Shown in pieces: positions 11,640 to 23,800 of a stretch of 64,000 nt of DNA. The stretch comes from Cucumis sativus (Eukaryota; Streptophyta; Magnoliopsida; Cucurbitales; Cucurbitaceae), in the NCBI RefSeq assembly GCF_000004075.3, contig NC_026659.2, positions 14,154,272 to 14,218,271 on the forward strand, written 5' to 3'. Numbering within the stretch: position 1 is the first letter of the stretch; the number at the start of each line of letters is the position of its first letter. The notes beneath the pieces are model-generated. The model made no database searches and was not told the DNA's origin. It was given only the letters and a program-made list of their open reading frames with translations. A program made the translations under genes and the position numbers.

Positions 11640-12040
11640 CACTCATAGCATTAATAGAAGATAGAGTCTATCACTGATTGACTAATATTAGTGATGACCT
11701 ATGATACGAGTCTATTATTGATAGACTACTATCAGTGATGGACTAGGATACATATCTATTATTGATATACTACTATCAGTGATAACTTAGGATATTAGTG
11801 ATGGTCTAGGATAGAGTTTAATATCAGTGATGATCTAGGATACGAGTCTATCATTGATAGACTACTATTAGTGATAGACTAAGATAAGAGTCTATCATTA
11901 ATAGACTAATATCACTAATGGACTAGGATAAGAGTCTATCATTGATAGACTACTATCATGATAACTTAGGATATTAGTGTTGCACTAGGATACAGGTTTA
12001 TCAATGATAGACTAACATCACTATGCTCATATTAACTAAT
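11640..12040. repeat. second field of TCTATCA-TGATAGA palindromes
   Basis: Denser repeats of about 50-60 bp built from GAGTCTATCATTGATAGACT, ACTATCAGTGATG and GACTAGGATA. They are arranged head to tail near 11700, 11755, 11840, 11890, 11935 and 12000. The palindrome core is the same as in 9850-10620, but the spacing and flanking words differ. Confidence 0.8.
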
Positions 12041-12193
12041 CCGACTAAGTGATAATTTGTATTCATCAATATTTTTAGGGGAAAAAATCTCAATTTCTTT
12101 TAACCTAAAATTGTAGAAGTGATAGAAAAATTCTTAATATGCTCAATTTCTATGAATCCTCAAACTAATAATTACAATGCAAGTGAAATTAAA

Positions 12194-12495
12194 CACATTT
12201 TTAAATATAAAAATATTGGTAAAATCAATTGAATTGAACAAAATCAAGTGATGAAATTAAATCAAATTGTGAAAATTGGATGAAGTAAAATTTTAGGGAA
12301 GAATCACATCTAAAAAATATCAAAGTGAGATGGAAAAAAATCGTGGAGAGAAGAAATGATCTTAAAATAGGAGAAAATCACAAAGAAGATAGGAGAAGAA
12401 ACAATGGTAAAGATGGAGAATGGAGAAAATAACGGTGAAAATGAAAAATGGAAAAAATCTTGGAGAATGAGAGAAAATTGTGGAGATTTCTTTTA
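12194..12495 (-). repeat. right inverted arm of the large TIR element
   Basis: Reverse complement of 9268-9574 with scattered substitutions and a few small indels. Confidence 0.85.
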
Positions 12496-12654
12496 AAACA
12501 ACAATAATTTTGGAATAGTTTAAAAAAGAATACAAAATTTACTATATTTACGAATTGTTTAAGAAATTGTTATATACTTAATATTATGTGTCAAAAAGGT
12601 TATTCTTTATAAAATCTCTAAAATAATTCTCTCTTGTTAGTTATAGCTTTTAGC

Positions 12655-13035
12655 ACCTAAACGGTTCTTATATTGATCAACAGTTCCTTCAGCTTTGTAT
12701 ATTTAACCTTATGTATCCATTTGCAACCAACAACATTATGACCATGAGGAAGAGGAACAATGCTCAAAGTAGAGGTGCGTTTCATAGCAACAATTTCTTA
12801 ATGATCCATAGCATTTTTCCAGCAATCTCTTGACTATCAGAAGGAATATAAACATCTTCAATGGTAGGTTGTTGATCCACTATTTCAGTAGTTGGAGAAA
12901 CGTGATGAGGTGAGGAACTGCAACAACAGGACGAATGTTAGTAATCTTAGTTTCGATATCAACAATAGATGTTGCAATGGGATCCAAAATAGGAGAAGGT
13001 AGAACAAAATCACCAAAAAAACCCATAAACCTCCT
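12655..13035 (-). pseudogene. copia polyprotein fragment (linker to RT start)
   Basis: Minus-strand translation of about 12750-12655 gives LPHGHNVVGCKWIHKVKY and, after one frame change, AEGTVDQYKNRLGAK. This is the N-terminal motif of copia RT (GCKWVYKVKYxxDGxxxRYKARLVAK). Higher coordinates read through a degraded linker to about 13035. No LTR is attached. The subfamily differs from the copia copies at 5.9-9.1 and 33-36 kb. Confidence 0.7.
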
Positions 13036-16000
13036 GATTGTTTCACTTATTGTCAGTATTATTTTCTTTACATCTTTATTTCATTATAATTTTATATAAC
13101 AATTTTTTTTAATATTATTATATGTATGTGTAAATGAAGTGATATAATAAAATATTTTAGCTGCATTTTGAGCATTCAACAAATATGTTAATAATTTATC
13201 AGATGTCATTCAACAAATATGTTAATAATTTATCAGATGTCTTTGAATGACTAATGCACAATTAGGTAAGAGCATATCTCTTTTACAAAATAAATATCAC
13301 ATATTTTCTGAGTTCAATAATTATTCATTTATGAAGCTACACAATACAAATTATAGTACTATTATTTATTATTGCCATAGTTGTCAAGACATTTGGTTGA
13401 CGGTGAGTCCTCTTATATGCTTTCATATCATAGAGTGACATCAATCAAAATGAGTAATATTAAGACAATTCAGACTATTACGATATTATCGTTGTGTTAT
13501 ACAAACCCTCAACTACACCAAATTAACTTAAGAGTAAGCATGATCATGATTGGTGACGACTTCAAGCAGGCTAGCTATATAATGTTGTAGCATGCACGTC
13601 GTGATAATTGTGCAATGAGAAGATAAAGTAGATTGGTTCACATGTATCAAACGGCTATTTAGCTTGATATGATCCAATTGCTAGCAGATATATCTCACCT
13701 GTTATTATTATTGCATTGTATGACTTTTATTTGTTTATTTTTTCAACTATATTGTACGAATATTTATTATAATATTTTTTTCTTTATACAACATCATTTT
13801 GTCTAAGATGTGCAACATAATTTTACAAAGCTAGGTTTAATGTATGATCAATGTTTCGTAATTAAGTGTAGAAGTAGGGGTATTAGAAAAATCAGTAACA
13901 CGACCAATCCAAATTACCCAAAACCCAAACTATTATGGTGGGTTGAGTTATAAAATTTAAGGAAACAAAGTTGAGTTGGTTAAATTGGGTCATGCATGTA
14001 AAGGGGATGGGTTGATATATAGCCTAAAATCTAAAAGTAAACCTCATTTTTAATGAATATTGTAGACTTGGAATTTGAATGTACAAGATATGTATGTATG
14101 TCACCTTACATATTTAAAAACAATATGACATTTTGTCTAAATTGTGGAGAGATTAAAAAAAATAAACCAACTCACCAATCCAACCCGGATTTTTTCGGTT
14201 GGGTTGACCCTTTTGCATATTGAACCAACAAGGTTCATTTTTTGCCAGTCCAGATACTTTGTGTTGGTCCATAATTTTTCTCCTACTCGGTCCAATTTGG
14301 CTTATGTACACTCTCTATGTAGAAGATACCATATTCAATAGACATTGGAGTCTTAATGTTGTCGCACTTGAGGAATGTTTGTAATAGACGACAATGACCA
14401 CATGCAGAAAATATTTCAAGCAACATGTTGATCATGAACCTCCAATGATTTGATTCTAAATATTCCAGAACAACACGTTGACCAAGGGGTACCAAAGTTA
14501 AGTGATATATCTAAATGATCGTTTACCAAGATCTAAACGATTTTGGTACAAGATCAAGAAAATCAGAATTGGTACAATTTTGTGTACTTGCAAGATTGTT
14601 TAGATTTGCTACAAGATCTAATTATACCAGGATCATTTAGATTTGGTACATGATCGTTTTACCAAGACTTGAATGATCGCATATTAATACTAATATATGA
14701 GCAATCATATATATCAAGCTTTTTTTTTCTAAAGCAACATTAAACATTAAAAAAAAGATATTAACAAAAGTTTATAATCTAATACGAGAAAGTCGATCTC
14801 AATGACAACTAAAATATGATAACAATGTTGTTTCATATCCTTTATATGTTGTCCCGTTTACATTGAGATGTCATCTCTAACTTAAATCATTTGTCTTAAA
14901 TGATGTCTAGTCGAATCCAATAACATAATTTAGTTATATACTTATGTAAATATATATTGTAAGATTTTACTCAATTTTCTCTCAAACAATTTTACTTGAT
15001 TTCAAATCATATACTAAAAATATTAGAATTAAATTAAATAAAATATATTCTCGCATATTGCAAAATTAAATCAAATTTTGAAATATAAATGAGACTCGAG
15101 ATTTTCAGAGAAATTTAAGTCGTGGAGTTGAACTTGTGTTGATGTTGATGATAATGCAATGTGGTTTGTTCTCTAGTATTTTATCATCTGATTTTCTATC
15201 GGTTGAATGTTTACTCTTGATTTGAGGAAGCGGAGCTCATGATATTATTGAAGTTGGAGTTTTTGAAAGAAAGCTTGTATTATATATTTTCAAAGGAACT
15301 TCAATCTTCAAGGGTGGTCGGTGGCTTATCAAGAGTTACAGAGTTTTCTGGTTCTTGAGATTCTCTGTAGATGGGCTTTAGGGATAAAATTTTTAACTCT
15401 CCACACAAATGGAGAGAACTTATCTATTTATAGAGTTTTTTTTGGTAAGTTTTATAGGTTTGGACTTTGTTGATCAATATTAGACCCATTAACTTTAATC
15501 CAAATAAATAATACTTTATTTGACCAAAATAATTAACTTGATCAAGGGTCGTGATGAAAATATGTGCTATCATTAGACTCGGTCAATTTATGTCATCAAT
15601 TTCAATGTGGGATACATGTCAACTTTTAATTAGTCTCAAATTGAATTATTTGTATTATTTGTTATTAGTTTGGTAAATGATGTATCAATTTGTGATTGGT
15701 CCAAAATTTCTTATTCAACAATATATGTTGAAAATTAAAATAAGATATAAATCTATACTTTAAAATTCAAAATTAAAATAAACTATAAATGTACCAAAAT
15801 TATTTTGTAAATAAAATTAATTTTAAAAATTTTAAAATATAGAAACAAATATAATAGGAAAGAAATAAAAAAGAAAAATGTTACATCTTCGGAGATGAAA
15901 TTTGAAATATAAAAAAATTAATAAAACTATAGTCAGCGTCAATTAAAATATGCTTCATACACATTGATAAAAGTGTATTGATGTCTACCCTGGATAGAAA

Positions 16001-16963
16001 TATTTTAGTTTATTACCGTATATATAAAAATGTTTTAAGATTAAAATAATAAATAAATTTAAAAGGAACATGTAAAAACAAAAAAAATATGATAATAGAG
16101 TTTATAACACAAATTGTAAAAGTAGCAAATAAAAATGACAAAATAAGGGAAGATACATGTCTATTCGTTCAAAATTTAGATTGAGAAACTAGTGATCCCT
16201 TTGATAAAAGTCCACATCTTTAATTGGACGATATGTATCATTGTTCAATCAAAATTAAAGAATATCAGTAATAAAAGGTTTCTGCTTAATCAACCCTTTT
16301 GAGGTTGGAGTTATCTTTTCAAATCTTACTTAAATGATAAACAATCTCAAAAGACTGAAAATAAAACATAGAAATTTTCTTCCTCCCAAATATTAATGAT
16401 GCCACATAAAGAAAAGAAAAAAAAGGTAATAGCGATACACGTTACTTTTAAAGAAAATAATTAAATGTACATCAACATCTTAAAACCCTATATATACAAT
16501 TGTCCATTCAGTAGCTACTTCAACAATTTTAACAATATAATTTAACACACGTTTACTAACACCATTTTGTTTATTTTAAAAAAAAAACTCTATGAACACC
16601 TCTTTCATCCCTAACTTTTTTACTTCGTTATCTAAATTTGATCAACATTTTTCAAATTCAAATCAAAATTTAAAAACTAAAAGGTGTAGTTTTTAAAACC
16701 TTGTTTTTGTTTCTGAAATTTAGCTAAGAATCTAACTCCTATACTAAAAAATAAAAATTGAAAGTCATCTATAAGAACAATTGAAAGAAATAATTCAAAA
16801 ACAGAATTCTATAAGAACAATTGGGGTGGTTACAAGTTGAGAATATTTAACAAGATAATGGTTAGCTCTTCCCAAAAAGAATAGAAAAATAAAACAATAA
16901 AGATTAGTTTTGGATGAACTGTTACTGAGAGAACAACACTCCTATTTCTAGCAAAATTCACCA
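13036..16963. other. AT-rich intergenic DNA with repeat remnants
   Basis: No gene is seen. 13173-13240 is an exact tandem pair of a 34-bp unit. 13880-14290 is rich in GGGTTGG and its complement CCAACCC and could be a decayed foldback element. 14500-14680 repeats words like GATCGTTTACCAAGATCTAA and TTTGGTACAAGATC. About 14970-15719 resembles an LTR read on the minus strand (starting TGTTGAATAAG at 15719), with no internal region, so it is a possible solo LTR. 15720-16960 is A/T-rich with no pattern I can name. Confidence 0.5.
13173..13240. repeat. 34-bp exact tandem pair
   Basis: CATTCAACAAATATGTTAAT plus a following 14 bp occurs twice without change (13173-13206 and 13207-13240). Confidence 0.95.
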
Positions 16964-16971
16964 CTATATAG
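16964..16971 (+). promoter_or_regulatory. TATA box of the pectin methylesterase gene
   Basis: CTATATAG lies about 85 bp upstream of the start codon at 17054, a usual plant spacing when the 5' UTR is about 50 bp. Confidence 0.5.
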
Positions 16972-17053
16972 TGATTCTCATGCAAACGAATTTCCAATCA
17001 ACTCCTCCATTCAACATCACAACAAAAACTCGAACATACATACACATTCTAAA

Positions 17054-19155
17054 ATGCTCGGGAAGGTGATCGTGTCGGGATTATCCCTTATTCTCGTTGT
17101 TGGTATAGCTCTAGCCATTGCCGCCACGATAAACAAAAGCAATGCTTCTAATGGTGGAACAGAGGACGTATCACCAAAGATGAAGGCAGTCTCAGCCATT
17201 TGTTCTACTACAGATTATCAAGATGAATGCAAAACTACACTTGACCATGTTGCTCGTAATACCTCTTCAAATGACCCCAAAGACTATGCTGAAGCAGCAA
17301 TTCTTGCCACTATTGGGGAAATTACAAAAGGCTACAACTTGTCTGATAGCCTTATCGTGGAGGCCAGTACCAATGCCTCCATCAAAATGAGTGTTGAAGA
17401 TTGCAAGGATTTGTTACAATTCGCCATTGATGAGTTGCAAGCATCGTATTCCGCTGTTGGAGAGTCTGATTTGCATACCGATTCAGATCGTGTTGCTGAT
17501 ATTAAGAATTGGCTTAGTGCTGTTATTTCTTATCAACAATCATGTCTTGATGGACTTGGAGAATTTGATCCTCAGCTTAAACAGAGGATGCAAGATGGTC
17601 TTGATGTTGCTGGCAAGCTTACCAGCAATGCTCTTGCTATTGTCACTGCAGTTTCCAATATCCTCGACAACTACCGCTTGCAATTGAAGGTAATTATGCC
17701 AAATCATCACTTATTAGAAAGCACTTTTTAACTCCATCTAGTTGGATGGAGTGGAGGAGTTGAGGGTAGTCAAGTCGTAAACTCCCCTCTTTGTTTGGCC
17801 TGAACGAATTTACAGTCCTATTACTAAAAAAAAATCTCAATTTTATACCTTATTAACTTCTTACATGGTAGAAACCACGAGTTTACAATAACTCCACTCC
17901 TTACCTCAAACAACCTCGTAAAAATTTTAAACCAATGGGATATGAGTGTAGTTTGTTTTTTATTAGCAGGTTCAACCAAGTGGCCGTAGGCTTCTTGGAA
18001 CAACAGTAGTAGATAGAGACGGGTTTCCGACATGGTTGACGGGGGCAGATAGGAAGTTGCTTGCATCGAAACAAAGAGGCGTTCGACCAACACCGAACGC
18101 AGTGGTGGCTAAGGACGGTAGTGGGAAATATAAGACCATTGCTGCTGCATTAGCTGCATACCCGAAGGTCCTAAGAGGAAGATACGTAATCTACGTGAAA
18201 GCAGGGATCTATGATGAATACATCACTCTAACTAAAGACATGAAAAATGTTTTCATGTATGGAGATGGTCCAAGAAAAACCATTGTCACGGGTCGCAAGA
18301 GCAACCGCGACGGTTTCACCACACAAAACACTGCCTCTTTTGGTAAATCACTCCCTACTCCAATTTTTCCCAACAATAATATTTTGTCCTAAATTTTCAA
18401 ATTATCATAAGATATAATATACAAACTAACACATTTACACTTCGAAATTACCTCTTGCAGCTGCCATAGGGGAAGGATTTCTTTGCAAATCCATGGGATT
18501 CACCAACACTGCTGGTCCTGAAGGCCACCAAGCAGTAGCCTTACGCGTTCAATCCGATAGATCCGCCTTCTTCAACTGCAGAATGGACGGTCATCAAGAC
18601 ACTCTCTACGTACAAACTCACCGTCAATTCTACCGCAACTGTGTCGTATCGGGTACCGTAGACTTCATCTTCGGTGATTCATCCACCGTCATCCAAAACT
18701 CCTTAATCATCGTTCGCCGCCCAATGGACAACCAACAAAACACCGTCACAGCCCAAGGTCGCGCCGAGCAAAAAGAAATCACCGGTCTAGTGATCCACAA
18801 CTGCAGAATCGTCCCAGAACAGAAGTTGTTCGCTGAGAGGTTCAAGATTCCAACATTCTTGGGGCGACCATGGAAGCAATATGCGAGAACTGTGATCATG
18901 GAGTCTACATTGGGTGATTTCATTCAACCAGCTGGATACATGCCTTGGTCTGGAGATTTTGCATTGGAGACATGTTTGTATTTGGAGTATGGGAACAGAG
19001 GACCTGGTGCTAACACCAACAGAAGAGTGAGATGGAAGGGTGCTAAAGTGATTGGAAGAAATGAAGCTTTGCAATATACTGCTGGTGCATTTCTTCTCGG
19101 AAGATCTTGGCTTCCAACTACTGGTGGGCTTTACTACTTGGGATTGAAGAACTGA
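17054..19155 (+). CDS. pectin methylesterase with inhibitor pro-domain (type I PME)
   Basis: Removes methyl esters from cell-wall homogalacturonan. Exons are 17054-17689, 17970-18342 and 18461-19155 with GT-AG introns, giving 567 residues. Residues 1-26 are a hydrophobic signal anchor (GLSLILVVGIALAIAATI). About 40-190 is the PMEI pro-domain with its conserved cysteines. RRLL at 218-221 is the usual processing site before secretion of the mature enzyme. The catalytic domain starts near 256 (NAVVAKDGSG) and keeps all signatures: GHQAVALR (358-365), QDTLY with the general acid Asp383, DFIFG with the nucleophile Asp404, and LGRPW. Nothing is missing. The N-terminal MLGKVIVSGLSLILVVG pattern is like pollen-expressed VANGUARD1-type PMEs, but I would not assign orthology. 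The gene stands alone between transposon-rich stretches. Confidence 0.96.
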
Positions 19156-20870
19156 AAATTTTGTGTTTCTTCATGAATAATGTGATTTAATAATCTCTTT
19201 GATTTGATTTTGGAGCAATGCTTTGAGCTCTATTATCATCATCATCATCATGTATTGTGGTATGATATTCATTATTATATATCCTATTCTTATTTTATAT
19301 GTTTTTGGTTTTGATTTGATTTTTGTTTGTCTCTACGATAAGATATGATATGAATGTGTTTGCCTCAAAGTAACATAATGCTGGGATTCTAACCTATTAA
19401 ATCACTTGGACTAAAATATTGTCTTTATTTGTAATACCATCAATTTGTCCATATAGAGGCGGCTAGGTTACCTATCTTAAATTTAATATCCTACCAATTC
19501 ATAATCTGTGTAATTGCATAATCTGTGTAGTTGCAGGATGTTGGAGAATAAAATATCACATATCTTACAATATTAAAAGTGACGTGTTCCGTCGATCATA
19601 GAAAAATCTTTGCAAGGAAAAAAAATTCATTACACAAACGAAGAAAAAAAAACTTAATCTAACTAAACTCAATGCAAATGATAACATAAGACCAAAAAAA
19701 TTATAACAATTATTAGAAATCATAAGAATTTGGCACATATGAGATTGAGAGAAAGTTGAAGTTGCATGGGGAAAAAAGAGCTTGAGAGGAGAGGTCGGAG
19801 AAATGAGAAAAGATGAGAAAAAAAGGATGAAAGTCATAAATGTGTGTTAGATTACAAAGAACAAGTAGTTCGACTTTTCACTTGAGCATAATGAAAGTTT
19901 CATGTCTATTTATCCCAAGAGATATTTTGAGAATAGTTAAAATATCAGTTTGGTGTATTCAATTTTTGTTTTTATTTTTTTTATTTTTTTATTTTAATCA
20001 CTATACTTTTAATAAATCTTAAATCCAATTTAATTTCTGAAAGTTAATTTGTAAGTAATTGATTTAAAAACAATAATTTTTGTTCTAAAAAATATAAAAA
20101 TTATAAAAAATTGACAAATCTTCTAAAAACATTAATCTAAGTGTAATGAATTTTGTTGTCTCCAGTAAATGATTTAAGTGTAATGAATTTTGTTGTCTTG
20201 AGTGGTTTTTTTTACTGATAGGTTGTATTTTTCTTTATTACTTTTATAAAAATTAAAAAATATATATATGTGAATGTGTTTTCAAAATTTATAGTAAAAG
20301 TATTAAAGATATTCTTTTGGAAAATTGTTGAAAATACAAAATTTGACAAAATATTTATAACATATACCAAAATTTCAGATTTTATAAATAATCATATTGA
20401 TAGACACGAATATCTTTCTATCAACGCAGTGATAAGCAGTAATAAAAGTCTATTAACTTCTATCATATAGAATCCAAAATTGTGTTATAGCGAGTAAATA
20501 TTTTAATATATTTAAAAATATCCCTAATTTTTTTATAAAAAAATCAATAAAAAACTAACAAATAAGTACAGTAAAAAATTTGAACTCCAAGAACAGTCCT
20601 GAAAAGAGAAGAAAAAAAATCCAAGAATATGAATCAAGTATAGCCTTGATCAAATAAGTACAATAGATGGAAATCCAGCCTCAATATTTCATAAAAATTT
20701 CAACCTTGAGGATTGCCTAAAACATTTATACAATGAGGGGTTAGAAGATATACATACATATTAAAAGTTGACAATCTACAGAAAAAGATTCATCATTTCA
20801 GAACCTCAACTCAAAAAATTAAATTCAATAGGGTGATTGTTTCGGAGATTCTAATAGCCAACTCAATCCT
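19156..20870. other. intergenic region between PME and NIP30 genes
   Basis: The two genes converge here. A CAT trinucleotide run lies near 19235-19252. 20220-20530 is AT-rich and carries TTGATAGACACGAATATCTT and TTCTATCA words, weakly like the palindrome-bearing foldback elements described elsewhere. No coding sequence is seen. Confidence 0.5.
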
Positions 20871-23800
20871 CTAATCTTCATCTTCACTTTCATCACTATA
20901 TGAAACTAGTCCTGTTATAGCACCAGCTTCCAGCGGCCTATCACTATTGGTATCAAGTGTTTTCACTGAGTTTGAAGTCTCCTCTGCTTTGGCAACATGG
21001 ATTTCAGTTGTGCTACCAGCGATTTTTGGGCTTCTAGGTTCAATCCTCGCTTTCTTTGCCTGTGGCTTTACTCTGATAATCATACTTGGGGGTCGACTGA
21101 CTGGAGTTTCTCTCCTAACTGATGCTTTTTCCTGCATACAATTCAGGATTACATTAGGTGGTTATTTAACAGAAGCTTCATTTACAGCAGCTTGATCACA
21201 TCTTGACTGAAAAGAACACACCGGTCCGATGAATGTACTCACACCCTTGTGTACAAAAACATTGGATAGAATACACGTCTACAAGCTAGCCACCAATATT
21301 TAGCACAGTTCATATTCCAATAAAATACCCAACAATGAAAGAGTCTGCAACATCCGTGAGTATATTTAGAATTTATGACTTTGATTCTTTCTATTTGAGG
21401 CAGTCTAAAGACGTGTTTGGATTAACTTTCTAAGTGCTTAAATAAGCGTTATCAAGCACTTAGAATGTCAATCCAGATGAACCCTAAATCAATAGTAATA
21501 CATATCAATACCATAAAAGATTGATTATTCATGATGTGGCTACCTGAGCTGCTGGAGCAGGAGGGGTTATTTCCCTCACTTCACTCAACAAAATAGATTG
21601 TGCTGCTACTGCTGCCTGAAAGAACACCAAGAAATAGTGCTTGAGAAGAAATTTATAGAGTGAGCACCTGCGTCTAGTACACTACGGATATACAACGTGT
21701 ACAAGAAGTAATATTACTAAGCAGAAAGCAACAGGCAACCTAAAATAGAATTACAACTGTGACAGTTGTTTAAAACTTGTTGCTCTTGCTCATTTTTACG
21801 CAGTCTTCATGAGATATTAAAAAGTTGTTGAGAAAAGACAGGCCAGGCCTATCATCAGCAATATTCCAACTATAAAGGGTCGTGGGAATTTTCCATACAC
21901 AACACTAAGCAAAAACATGTGAACTAAGCCCAGGGCCACATCTGACAGCTTTTGTTGGAAGGAAGCACTTGGAATGAATGGGAAAATTGATTCACTTGAT
22001 ATGAACCTCCTTGATGACCGAAAACTCACCAAAGAACTGCCATCATTTATTCAGTACTTGTTGATCTTAGAGCTAAACTACTGCTGGAGATAACTTATAT
22101 ACCCAGATCACACAAGGATGATCTCTTGTGGTAACAAATTTAGACTATAGAGAAAGATAATAGTTCACCTGTTGGTCACTACTATACAAATATTTAATAA
22201 ATTGTTACAATAATGAGATGTTCTTGGAACCATGAGAAGTGAGTTGACTCTAACACTTCAGCGTAATGCACAAGAGAAAGTGGAGCTTCAGTCGGCAAAC
22301 AATAAAGAAAATCAGCACATAATATCTAAAAGATAAAAAATTAACTTTTACAAACAAACAAAATTCAAGTAGTGTGGATCTCTCAAGAACAATGATTCAA
22401 AAGACATGCAACAGACTTTGGTAATTTCGTAGTAGGAAAATGGATCATAGTGAGGTTTGGTCTTTGGTTGGATTTTACGTGTCCCTTTGGGCTTCGATTT
22501 TGAAGTCCTTTTGTAACTATTCCATTGGAAACGTTTTACTCAGTTGGAACCCCTTCTTATAGGTTAGGGTGTTTTGGTGGGCTTCTGCCTTTGTACTATT
22601 TCATTTTATCTCAATGAAAATTGTTGTTTCTGTTAGAATTAGCAGACTTGTTGTATGTTAAAACCCAAAGATCTTTTAGTCTTTTATGTTGCCCTAATTA
22701 TCATTCATTATTTTAATTATGCTTCTATTGCCTATAAATTAATGTTCCTTTGTATGATTAGTTTTAATAAGAAAATAATAAGAAATATTTGCACTGAAGT
22801 TTTTCTCCCTAAACTAGGGTTTCCTCGTAAAACTTGTGTTTGTTCACTTTCCATATTCCTTGTCATTACACTTGTAGTTGTCATAATATCTATCTTCAAT
22901 CTCATTTCCATGTTTTTGCATACCTATTCCCCAATGGTAAGGAGAAGTGCACTTGTAAAGGTGCCTCCTCTCCAGCTGTGCACAAAGCACACATAGGAGC
23001 ATATTTTTCCGGCTAGTTAGTATAGTGCATTACATTAATTGATTGTCATTACTATTAAGGAGACAACGTAGCAATAGCACACACAATAATCACATACTGA
23101 AGTGCTAACAGATGAAATTACAGTTGATTAGCAAACAATTCTTCAGAGTGCTGTCATAAATTTGAATCTAGCATTAAATATATCAATAATTTGAAAAAGA
23201 AACACAAGTAACAGAGAGAGTTTCACTTATTTGGAAAAGCAGAATAGTTACTTGAAAACTGCGGAGCTCTTGTTCCTCAGCATTGGCCATTTGCCTTTCA
23301 TATTCTCTCTTTGACTGCATGTCAATTGACAATAAAATTTAAAAGAAAAGAAAGAAGATGCTAATGGGTAATGGGTGTAAAACAAATAAACTCACCGTTT
23401 CCAATTTATCCAGAAATTCTGTCTCATCCTCGTCCAGAGCCTTTGGTGGTCCTGAAGTAAAAGAGCTGAATAAGCATGAATTTTAATCATTGCATAATGG
23501 CATGGATGTAAGGCTCTTGAGAAGTTGATGAGCAATTTCTTATGGGAAGGGGGTTGATGAGGAAAATGAGCCAAATCTAGTGCATTGAGAGGTAGGTTTC
23601 TGTGGAGCATTAGTAATGTTAGTTATAGAAGTACGGCCCAGTTGATTAAACGACTCTTGCGATTCTATCATGAAGTTCACACTTTATAGCACAAGTTTAT
23701 TATTTGCAAGTATGGAGTCTATGGACCTCATCCCTTTGATTGAACAGATGGAGGGGTTAAAAGGCACTTCCAAAAACTCGAAAGATATCTTGGCAATATT

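Larger units (their letters stand above)
9065..12600. mobile_element. large inverted-repeat element with internal palindrome fields
   Basis: The sequence at about 9268-9574 reappears as reverse complement at about 12194-12495, with high identity over some 300 bp. The space between is non-coding by eye. It contains two fields rich in the palindrome TCTATCANTGATAGA (9850-10620 and 11640-12040). A short open stretch at 10668-10780 follows an AG and reads KNVRPKRQLNRSKKMLE before stopping; it may be a decayed exon but I cannot name it. The outer boundaries are uncertain. AT-rich words such as AATATAGCAAATTAC on the left and ATTGTTATATACTTAATA on the right recall the ends of small foldback elements elsewhere in this window. 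The best guess is a non-autonomous long-TIR DNA transposon (MULE-like), with no transposase present. Confidence 0.7.

Noticed and set aside
9850..12040. CRISPR-like spaced short palindromic repeats
   Set aside because: Units differ in length and sequence, spacers are themselves repeats, and the setting is a plant transposon with inverted arms; no cas-like genes are present.
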